Source: DATACZ01 sp036258795 (lineage in GTDB: Bacteria > Actinomycetota > CADDZG01 > JAHWKV01). Taken from it: DNA of 11,899 nt. Of this stretch, positions 5,905-11,899 are shown one piece after another (position 1 is the stretch's first letter; every line of letters begins with the position of its first letter). A program made the position numbers and the translations under genes. The stretch is taken from assembly GCA_036258795.1 (NCBI GenBank), contig DATACZ010000059.1, positions 1 to 11,899 on the forward strand, in the 5' to 3' direction. The notes below the pieces were generated by a model that was given only the letters and a program-made list of their open reading frames with translations, ran no database searches and was not told where the DNA came from.

Positions 5905-7788
5905 ATGGCGACCGTTGCAGAACGTCTAGAGGAAATCTGGGGGGAAAAACCCGGCCTTGCCACCTGGCTTATGACGGTGGATCACAAGAAGATCGGCATC
6001 AAGTACCTCTACACGGGTTTCATCTTCTTTGTGCTCGGCGGCATCGAGAGCCTTCTCATGCGCACCCAGCTCATGAAAGCCAACATGGAGATTCTCCAGC
6101 CCGAGACCTACAACCAGCTGTTCTCGATGCATGGGGTAACGATGATGTTCCTGTTCGCCACCCCCGTTCTGTCAGGCTTCGGCAACTACTTCGTGCCGCT
6201 GATGATCGGCGCACGTGACATGGCGTTCCCGCGGCTCAACGCCTTCGGCTACTGGGTTTTCCTGGCGGCAGGTATCTTCATGTACTCGGCCTTCCTGATA
6301 GGGCAAGCACCAAATGACGGCTGGTTCAACTACGTTCCGCTGGCCAACAAGGAGTTCACGCCGGGCCTAAACATCGACTTCTACGCCCTGGGCCTCATCT
6401 TTATGGGTGTGTCGACCACCGGTGGCGCCATTAACTTCATCGTCACCTCGTTCAAGATGCGCGCCCCTGGCATGACGCTGAACCGAATTCCCATCTTCGT
6501 CTGGGGCGAGCTGGCCTTTGCAATCCAGGTGATCTTCGCACTGCCACTGCTGACTCTGGCCAGTGTGCTACTCGTGCTCGAGCGCAAGTTCGACTTCGTC
6601 TTCTACAACACCGAAGGGGGCGGCGATCCCTTGCTCTGGCAGCACCTTTTCTGGATCTTCGGTCACCCGGAGGTTTACATCGTCGTCCTTCCCGCATTCG
6701 GCTTGGTGTCGGCAATCATCCCGACGTTCGCACGGCGGCGGATGATCGGCTACACGTACATCGTTCTTGCTGAGCTCGCCGTGGCGATCATCGGCTTCGG
6801 CGTGTGGGTGCACCACATGTTCTCCACCGGTGTCCCGCAGATGTCGATGAGCTTCATCTCGGCGGCAAGCTTCATGGTGGCCATACCCAGTGGGGTACAG
6901 GTCTTCGCATGGCTGGCCACCCTGGTGTCGGGAAGACCCGTGCTTAGAACACCGATGCTCTTCGTCCTTGGGTTTATCTTCACCTTCGTGATCGGGGGTC
7001 TAACCGGGGCGATGTTGTCGGCAATACCCTTCGACCAGGCCACCACCGATTCCAACTTCGTCGTAGCCCACCTGCACTACGTGTTGTTTGGGGGGGCGGT
7101 GTTTCCCATGTTCGCCGGCCTGTACTTCTGGCTGCCGAAAATGACCGGCAGGCTGCTTGACGAGCGGCAGGGGAAGCTGAGCTTCTGGCTGATCTTTATC
7201 GGATTCAACCTCAACATGTTTCCGCTCCACATCGCCGGGCTGCTCGGCCAGCCTCGGAGGCTTTACACCTACGAAGAGGGGTTGGGGTGGGATATTCACA
7301 ACTTCCTCTCAACGATCGGCGCCTTCATGCTCGCGGTGGGGATCTTGCTGACCTTCATAAACTGGGCCCGGAGCATGTCCCGGGGGGAACCGGCCGGCAA
7401 TGACCCTTGGAACGGCGAAACCCTCGAGTGGGCCACTACATCCCCGCCGCCCTCCTACAATTTCGGCGCCATCCCCACAGTAAGGAGCAGGGAGCCCGTG
7501 TGGGACCAGCCCGAGCTCAGGGAAGGGCCCCAGCCTCCAGAGGACGGAGGCTACCCCCTCGCCGAGGGCCACGTGACACTGGCGACCACCATGCTCGATG
7601 CCCGGCCGGAGGCCGCGGTCCACATGGCACATGAGTCGATATGGCCGTTTATGTTGACCGTCTCGCTGACCGTTTTGTTCTACGGATTTCTAATTGAAGC
7701 CGTTCCTCTGGCCGCCCTGGGGCTTGCGGCTTCCTTTGCTAGCGTTCTGGGGTGGTTCTGGCCTCGCGGGGAGACCCAGGAAACATGA
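5905..7788 (+). CDS. ctaD: Cytochrome c oxidase subunit I (CtaD/CoxA) with C-terminal two-helix extension
   Basis: The 627-residue catalytic subunit reduces O2 to water and pumps protons. ATG 5905 has AAGGAG (5895-5900) upstream. Metal ligands are complete: His76 and His391 for haem a; His254, His303 and His304 for CuB, with Tyr258 for the His-Tyr cross-link; His389 for haem a3. GHPEVY (253-258) carries Glu256 and places it in subfamily A1. D-channel residues are kept (Asp105, Asn112, Asn94). The K-channel lysine, expected in the helix VIII motif IPTGVK, is instead Gln332 in IPSGVQ (codon 6898-6900). The core ends near residue 490. A Pro-rich linker (about 495-575) then leads to two more helices (about 580-600 and 601-619), resembling a fused small subunit IV. 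The gene overlaps ctaE by 4 nt (ATGA), so translation is probably coupled. Confidence 0.97.
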   Translation: MATVAERLEEIWGEKPGLATWLMTVDHKKIGIKYLYTGFIFFVLGGIESLLMRTQLMKANMEILQPETYNQLFSMHGVTMMFLFATPVLSGFGNYFVPLMIGARDMAFPRLNAFGYWVFLAAGIFMYSAFLIGQAPNDGWFNYVPLANKEFTPGLNIDFYALGLIFMGVSTTGGAINFIVTSFKMRAPGMTLNRIPIFVWGELAFAIQVIFALPLLTLASVLLVLERKFDFVFYNTEGGGDPLLWQHLFWIFGHPEVYIVVLPAFGLVSAIIPTFARRRMIGYTYIVLAELAVAIIGFGVWVHHMFSTGVPQMSMSFISAASFMVAIPSGVQVFAWLATLVSGRPVLRTPMLFVLGFIFTFVIGGLTGAMLSAIPFDQATTDSNFVVAHLHYVLFGGAVFPMFAGLYFWLPKMTGRLLDERQGKLSFWLIFIGFNLNMFPLHIAGLLGQPRRLYTYEEGLGWDIHNFLSTIGAFMLAVGILLTFINWARSMSRGEPAGNDPWNGETLEWATTSPPPSYNFGAIPTVRSREPVWDQPELREGPQPPEDGGYPLAEGHVTLATTMLDARPEAAVHMAHESIWPFMLTVSLTVLFYGFLIEAVPLAALGLAASFASVLGWFWPRGETQET

Positions 7789-8417
7789 GCGTCGACGAGG
7801 AGGTCTTGGCCCCCGTGCAAGAGCCAGGGGCGGACCTTCCGCATCACACCTCGGGCCCACAGTCCTTTGCCTGGTGGGGAATGGTGCTGTTGATTGCGAC
7901 TGAGGCAACACTGTTCGCCGGCCTGCTCGCCACCTACTTCTACCTTCGTTTCAAGTCCGGTCCGGCTTGGCCGCCCGACCACATTGAGAAGCCCACGCTA
8001 GAGCTGCCGCTGATAATGAGCGCCATCCTTCTGTCCTCCAGCATTCCCGTTCATATGGCCGATGCCGGGATCAAGAAAGGGAACGTCAGGCGGCTCAAGT
8101 GGGGCCTGGCGGCTGGCTTCCTTCTGGGAGCAATATTCCTGTACATGACCTGGGGAGTGGAGTGGCCGGAGAAGCTCCACGAGTTCACCCCCAGCACCAA
8201 CTCCTACGGGTCGCTCTTCTACACGATCACGGGCTTCCACAGCCTGCACGTCCTCGTCGGACTGATAATGAGCGCCTGGTCTCAGGTCCGAGCGTGGCGA
8301 GGCGCCTTCGATGCCGAGCGCCACCTTACGGTCCAGCTCTTCGGTATGTACTGGCATTTCGTGGACGTGATCTGGGTCTTCGTGCTGGCAACTCTTTACA
8401 TCTCTCCGCACCTGTGA
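7785..8417 (+). CDS. ctaE: Cytochrome c oxidase subunit III (CtaE/CoxC)
   Basis: A 210-residue membrane subunit that stabilises subunit I and proton uptake in the oxidase. Five membrane helices are visible (about 29-54, 74-91, 107-124, 143-165, 187-206), the short bacterial form lacking the first two helices of the seven-helix version. Conserved features include Glu40 in TEATLFAGL, TGFHSLHVLVGL at 149-160 and YWHFVDVIWVFV at 189-200. I chose ATG 7785, which overlaps the ctaD stop as ATGA, over a GTG at 7752 because the latter would lie inside ctaD and add 11 residues unlike the family. The stop overlaps the next ATG by one base (TGATG). Confidence 0.95.
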   Translation: MSVDEEVLAPVQEPGADLPHHTSGPQSFAWWGMVLLIATEATLFAGLLATYFYLRFKSGPAWPPDHIEKPTLELPLIMSAILLSSSIPVHMADAGIKKGNVRRLKWGLAAGFLLGAIFLYMTWGVEWPEKLHEFTPSTNSYGSLFYTITGFHSLHVLVGLIMSAWSQVRAWRGAFDAERHLTVQLFGMYWHFVDVIWVFVLATLYISPHL

Positions 8418-8842
8418 TGGAAGTCAACGAGTCGCAGCAGGGCGGCATTTCAAGCACGAGCTGGAAAGACGACTTACTCCTATGGACTGGAATAATCGTC
8501 CCGCCGACGGCCTGGATGATCCAGCTGTTCGCCCTCTACATGCTCGAGGATTTCATCTCGTGCACGCCGGCATCTCAGACTCCGGGATCCATTCTGGGCT
8601 TGGGGGTTAGACCCCTGGCGATACTAATCACCATAGTGCTTTCCGCTGCGACGGTCGCCGCAGGCAGCATCTCCTACCGCTACTGGCAAAGGATGAGGAC
8701 GGAGACATCCGACGGAGCTGCCGCAGGACGGGCTCGATGGATGGCCTTGGCCGGAATAATGAGCACCCTTTTGTTCCTGGCAATCATCGTTATCAAGATT
8801 GCTCCTCCGCTGCTCATCGGGGTGTGTCAGGCGCCACTGTGA
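8417..8842 (+). CDS. Small three-helix membrane protein of the oxidase operon, function unknown
   Basis: 141 residues starting at ATG 8417, which shares its A with the ctaE stop codon. Three membrane segments are visible: about 20-43 (with WTGIIVPPTAWMIQL), 65-88 and 108-134. Two cysteines, Cys49 just after helix 1 (DFISCTP) and Cys137 after helix 3 (GVCQAP), may lie on the same membrane face and could form a disulfide or bind a metal. A small protein with a Pro-Pro-x-Ala-Trp first helix and a following cysteine recurs beside ctaG in cox clusters of other bacteria, from my recollection; it has no assigned role. Its position between subunit III and the copper assembly factor suggests an accessory subunit or assembly role, which is inference. 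There is no own SD, consistent with translational coupling. The next gene overlaps it by 4 nt. Confidence 0.82.
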   Translation: MEVNESQQGGISSTSWKDDLLLWTGIIVPPTAWMIQLFALYMLEDFISCTPASQTPGSILGLGVRPLAILITIVLSAATVAAGSISYRYWQRMRTETSDGAAAGRARWMALAGIMSTLLFLAIIVIKIAPPLLIGVCQAPL

Positions 8843-9729
8843 GATCGATCGTGCTGCCGGACCAAGTGTGGAGCGCGTGGAGCCTGCACCCGCCGGCGAT
8901 CGCGCTGCTTGGGTTTGGCGCCTTGGCCTATTCAGTGGGAATCCGACGCTTATCGACGGAGCAGTCCGATGCCTTTCGGCACCGGCATGTGACAGCATTC
9001 TATGGTGGCTTGGCCGCACTAGCTGTAGCCCTTATCTCACCGCTGGACCGGGTAGCCGGCACCATATTCTCCGGGCACATGGTGCAGCATCTGGTGCTCA
9101 TCTCCATCGCCGCTCCACTGCTGGTGTACGGGCGACCCGGGCTCCCGATGTTCTTGGCCCTTCCGGCTGATCTCCGCCACAGCTTGAAAGCTATCGCCAT
9201 GAATTTGGCGTGGACCCGGCGGGTCGGCCGGCTCATCCTCAACCCGATCTTGGTGGCGGGATTCCACGCAGTGGTGCTCTGGGCCTGGCATCTCCCTGGC
9301 CCCTACCAGGCCGCTCTGGCCCACGATGGACTGCACATTGCTGAGCACGTCAGCTTTATTGCCACCGCAATCTTGCTGTGGAGCCTGATCATCGGCCGTG
9401 GCGAGAGAAGAAGGTTGGGTTATGCACCCGCCGTAATGCTCGTTTTCGTCACCTCCCTTCAGAGTGGGGCTTTGGGAGCAATCCTCACCTTTGCAATGAG
9501 CGAGCTCTACCCTCTCCACCGGGGGGGAGCCGCCGCCTGGGGTCTGACATCACTGGAGGACCAGCAGCTGGCCGGAGGCATCATGTGGATTCCCCAGGGG
9601 ATGCTCTATTTGGCAGCAATGGCAATCCTTCTGTGGAAAGCCTTCGCCGAGGTGGAGGCTCGCGTGCTACGGGAGGAAGCGGCCGATAAGACCAGGGCCG
9701 CCGCGCTGGGCCTGGGCGGGCAGCCGTGA
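8839..9729 (+). CDS. ctaG: CtaG-type cytochrome c oxidase assembly factor (Caa3_CtaG)
   Basis: A 296-residue multi-pass membrane protein of the Caa3_CtaG family, needed for assembly of the caa3 oxidase copper centre in Bacillus; this is unrelated to the Cox11-type CtaG of proteobacteria. Visible helices run roughly 18-36, 52-66, 82-97, 135-150, 170-186, 198-218 and 248-268. Family histidines are present: His80 and His84 in GHMVQH, His143 and His151 around VLWAWH, His166 and His170 in LHIAEH. The motif LEDQQLAGGIMWIP (239-252) is also typical. I set the start at GTG 8839, which overlaps the upstream stop as GTGA. Starting earlier, at 8737, would add about 34 residues read out of frame from the preceding gene. 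It overlaps qcrC by 4 nt, so an oxidase-assembly gene is embedded in a run that also makes the bc complex. Confidence 0.93.
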   Translation: MRSIVLPDQVWSAWSLHPPAIALLGFGALAYSVGIRRLSTEQSDAFRHRHVTAFYGGLAALAVALISPLDRVAGTIFSGHMVQHLVLISIAAPLLVYGRPGLPMFLALPADLRHSLKAIAMNLAWTRRVGRLILNPILVAGFHAVVLWAWHLPGPYQAALAHDGLHIAEHVSFIATAILLWSLIIGRGERRRLGYAPAVMLVFVTSLQSGALGAILTFAMSELYPLHRGGAAAWGLTSLEDQQLAGGIMWIPQGMLYLAAMAILLWKAFAEVEARVLREEAADKTRAAALGLGGQP

Positions 9730-10502
9730 GACGGGCCGCCTTCGGATCCCTCCTTATAGCGCTGTTTCTTTCCAGCTGCGCGTACTTCCGCGACCGGCCA
9801 GCTCCTTACCGTCCCCCCGCGGTGGCGCAGATGGATCCGACGGACGATGGGCAGACCCTCTACATGAGGGACTGTGCGTGGTGCCATGGGAACCAGGGGC
9901 AGGGCACCGAGCGGGGACCAAATCTCACCACAGGGACCAACGGCCCGGCGATGATGGACTTCGTTCTCACCACCGGCCGCATGCCCCTTCACCGTCCAGA
10001 TCAGCGGGTTTCCCGCCAGGAGTCCCTCTACACCTCCCGCGAAATCGACGCGATGGTCGAATACACGAAAACCTTTGGCGCGAGGGGACCCGATATCCCG
10101 GAACCCGATCCGGCTAAGGGAGATCTGGGAGAGGGCGCGGAGCTGTACCAGGACAACTGCGCGGCCTGCCACGCCTCCACAGGGATCGGAGGAGCCCTCA
10201 GCGTGGGAGGCAGCCCCTCGAAGGCGACCGCCATAGCACCCCCCCTAAACGAGGCCACGCCTCGTGAGGTGGCCGAGTCCATGCTCGTAGGTCCCGGCAC
10301 CATGCCGGTGTTCGGCCCGGAGACCTTTACTCCGGAGGAAGTGGACTCGATCGTGCGCTACGTCGAGTACCTACAGGAGCCAAACAACAGAGGCGGGCTC
10401 CCAATGGGTAGGATCGGGCCCTGGTCGGAGGGTGCCGCGGGCTGGCTCGTCGGGGTTCTCCCACTGATTCTGCTCGTTATGTGGATCGGCAAGAAGGAAT
10501 AG
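9726..10502 (+). CDS. qcrC: Di-haem cytochrome c subunit of the bc complex (QcrC)
   Basis: A 258-residue di-haem cytochrome c that carries electrons from the Rieske cluster towards the oxidase, replacing cytochrome c1 and soluble cytochrome c in Actinobacteria. The N-terminus has a lipoprotein-type signal with lipobox LSSC (Cys18). Domain 1 has CAWCH (50-54) with probable axial Met86 in GRMPL; domain 2 has CAACH (145-149) with probable Met193 in GTMPVF. A C-terminal membrane helix (about 236-254) ends in Lys-Lys-Glu. The GTG start at 9726 overlaps the ctaG stop (GTGA). The stop is followed after 2 nt by qcrA. A lipid anchor at the N-terminus combined with a C-terminal helix would tether both ends. 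With the extra haem in CtaC this gives three c haems between Rieske and CuA. Confidence 0.94.
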   Translation: MRRAAFGSLLIALFLSSCAYFRDRPAPYRPPAVAQMDPTDDGQTLYMRDCAWCHGNQGQGTERGPNLTTGTNGPAMMDFVLTTGRMPLHRPDQRVSRQESLYTSREIDAMVEYTKTFGARGPDIPEPDPAKGDLGEGAELYQDNCAACHASTGIGGALSVGGSPSKATAIAPPLNEATPREVAESMLVGPGTMPVFGPETFTPEEVDSIVRYVEYLQEPNNRGGLPMGRIGPWSEGAAGWLVGVLPLILLVMWIGKKE

Positions 10503-10504
10503 GT

Positions 10505-11359
10505 ATGTCTACGGGTAACGGCAGCCGCCGGAGCGTCCGCTCAATCACCTTTGCCTTTGGTGTAAGCGCCATTTCCTCGCTCGGCCTCGCCGTTGTCTAC
10601 CTTCTGGGAGGACAGCCACAGGTGGAAGGCGTGCTTCTGGGCGGCTCCCTTGGAGGGATCTCCGTTGCGTTGGTCCTCTGGGCCAGGCACCTGATGCCCG
10701 AAGGTCCCGAGGTACAGGATCGCGAGGTCACGCCCAAGGCGGCCGAGGAGCGGCCCCAGGCAGAGAGGGCGTTGAAAGCTGGAGCGCAGGCCATCGAGAG
10801 ACGAAGTTTTCTGACCAAGATGGTGGGCGCCGCCTTTGGCGCACTGGGCATTGCGCTGTTGTTCCCCATCCGCTCACTCGGAGAGGCGCCCGCCCGGGCG
10901 CTGTTCCGGACTGCCTGGCGCCCGGGAGCCCGGATGGTACGGCCCGATGGCTCCCCGGTCAGGCCCGAAGACTTGGCTATCGATGGCATCCTGACGGTCT
11001 TCCCCGAGGAGCATGCGGATGAGGCCGACTCCCAAACCCTTCTGATTCGACTGCCCGACGACGTCGAAGCGCCCGGACCCGCTGGATGGTCACATGAGGG
11101 ATTCGTGGCCTTCTCCAAGATCTGTACCCATGCCGGATGTCCCGTGGGACTCTACGAGGCTACAAGCAGGAAGCTCTTCTGCCCCTGTCACCAATCAGTC
11201 TTCGACGTTCTCCAGGCAGCTAAGCCCACCGAGGGACCAGCTACCAGAGCCCTCCCCCAGCTTCCGATTTCGATCGACGGCGAGGGCTTCCTCGTGGCAC
11301 AGAAGGACTTTGACGAGCCCGTCGGGCCAGGTTACTGGAATAGGGGCCGCGATGATTAA
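10505..11359 (+). CDS. qcrA: Rieske iron-sulfur subunit of the bc complex (QcrA)
   Basis: A 284-residue Rieske protein of the actinobacterial three-helix type, passing electrons from menaquinol to QcrC. Helices lie at about 13-35, 41-61 and 103-121. The [2Fe-2S] ligands are in CTHAGC (Cys207, His209; Cys212 is the structural cysteine) and CPCH (Cys226, His229; Cys228 structural). Before helix 3 there is ERRSFLTKM with Arg99-Arg100, a twin-arginine motif, which fits the known dual Sec/Tat insertion of Streptomyces QcrA, where Tat moves the folded Rieske domain. I chose ATG 10505, with GAAGGA (10493-10498) 6 nt upstream, over a GTG at 10481 that lies inside qcrC. The 3' end overlaps qcrB by 8 nt. 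Confidence 0.95.
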   Translation: MSTGNGSRRSVRSITFAFGVSAISSLGLAVVYLLGGQPQVEGVLLGGSLGGISVALVLWARHLMPEGPEVQDREVTPKAAEERPQAERALKAGAQAIERRSFLTKMVGAAFGALGIALLFPIRSLGEAPARALFRTAWRPGARMVRPDGSPVRPEDLAIDGILTVFPEEHADEADSQTLLIRLPDDVEAPGPAGWSHEGFVAFSKICTHAGCPVGLYEATSRKLFCPCHQSVFDVLQAAKPTEGPATRALPQLPISIDGEGFLVAQKDFDEPVGPGYWNRGRDD

Positions 11360-11899
11360 GCGCATTACCCAGTGGGTGGACGACCGCCTCGGCGCATCGA
11401 ACTTTGCCAGAGAGGCGCTCAACAAGGTCTTCCCCGACCACTGGTCCTTCCTTCTAGGGGAGATTGCTCTCTACTCCTTCGTCGTCCTGGTCCTGACCGG
11501 CATCTTCTTAAGCTTTTTCTTCGAACCCAGCGTGAGTGAGACCGTCTACGAAGGCTCGTACCGGCCACTCCGCGGCGTCACCGTCTCACACGCATTCAAG
11601 TCGGTGCTCGACCTCAGCTTCGAGGTGCGTGCGGGTCTCGTCATGCGCCAGATGCATCACTGGGCGGCTCTCATTTTCGTCGGGGCTATCGTTGTGCACC
11701 TGCTGCGGATCTTCTTTACCGGGGCGTTCAAGCGGCCGAGGGAGATCAACTGGATCATCGGAATAACCCTTCTGCAGCTCGCCATGTTCAACGGATTCAG
11801 CGGCTACTCCCTGCCTGACGACCTGCTGTCTGGCACCGGGCTCCGAATCGCCTACTCCATCGCACTATCGATTCCTCTTCTCGGTACGTGGTTGGCGTT
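11352..11899 (+). CDS. qcrB: Cytochrome b subunit of the bc complex (QcrB), cut by window end
   Basis: The first 182 codons of menaquinol-cytochrome c reductase cytochrome b, which holds haems bL and bH and the quinol sites. ATG 11352 overlaps the qcrA stop by 8 nt, as expected for coupled translation. The product starts MIKRITQWVDDRLGASNF and continues with VFPDHWSFLLGEIALYSF and the first helix (about 33-56). The first haem ligands are His102 in RQMHHWAAL and His116 in VVHLLRIF, the standard 14-residue separation; TGAFKRPREINW (123-134) is strongly QcrB-like. The second ligand pair and the C-terminus lie beyond the window. No frameshift is seen in the visible part. Confidence 0.94.
   Translation, partial: MIKRITQWVDDRLGASNFAREALNKVFPDHWSFLLGEIALYSFVVLVLTGIFLSFFFEPSVSETVYEGSYRPLRGVTVSHAFKSVLDLSFEVRAGLVMRQMHHWAALIFVGAIVVHLLRIFFTGAFKRPREINWIIGITLLQLAMFNGFSGYSLPDDLLSGTGLRIAYSIALSIPLLGTWLA

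Overview
The window reads as chromosomal DNA of a GC-rich actinobacterium. Two things point there. The bc complex genes run in the actinobacterial order qcrC-qcrA-qcrB, with a di-haem cytochrome c and a three-helix Rieske protein. The accessory genes (Suc/Fer-type ferredoxin, coiled-coil conserved hypothetical) are also of actinobacterial type. The oxidase differs from the textbook Mycobacterium/Streptomyces form: subunit II carries a fused cytochrome c (caa3 type), and oxidase and bc genes sit in one contiguous run. This suggests a deep-branching or uncultured lineage rather than a classical actinomycete; that placement is inference. All genes are on the + strand, and I saw no rRNA, tRNA, CRISPR array, insertion sequence or phage gene.

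Region 1 (1-4419) holds unrelated housekeeping or accessory genes: a Suc/Fer thioredoxin-like ferredoxin whose N-terminus lacks an ordinary start codon; a secreted TolB/PD40 beta-propeller protein made of twelve 44-residue repeats; a conserved coiled-coil protein of unknown function; and a HAD-superfamily phosphatase.

Region 2 (4420-4891) is mostly non-coding. It contains a 50-codon ORF at 4521-4673 with a near-perfect ribosome binding site, encoding a very acidic peptide with no Lys, Arg or His, plus two small inverted repeats and a weak candidate promoter for the operon that follows.

Region 3 (4892 to the window end) is one tightly packed terminal-respiration operon: ctaC(coxB)-ctaD(coxA)-ctaE(coxC)-small membrane protein-ctaG-qcrC-qcrA-qcrB (cut by the window end). 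Neighbouring genes overlap by 1-8 nt or are separated by 2-8 nt, so translation is probably coupled. The products form a menaquinol:cytochrome c oxidoreductase (QcrCAB) and a caa3 cytochrome c oxidase (CtaCDE), with CtaG as copper assembly factor. Electrons would flow from menaquinol through the Rieske cluster and the two c haems of QcrC to the c haem and CuA of CtaC, then to haem a and the haem a3/CuB site of CtaD. No haem A synthase, haem O synthase, Sco protein or separate subunit IV gene is seen here; CtaD carries a C-terminal two-helix extension that may replace subunit IV.

The most notable observation is in the oxidase itself. The lysine that defines the proton K-channel in A-type oxidases appears to be Gln332 in CtaD, and the matching channel-entry glutamate of subunit II also appears to be missing, while the D-channel and all metal ligands are intact.
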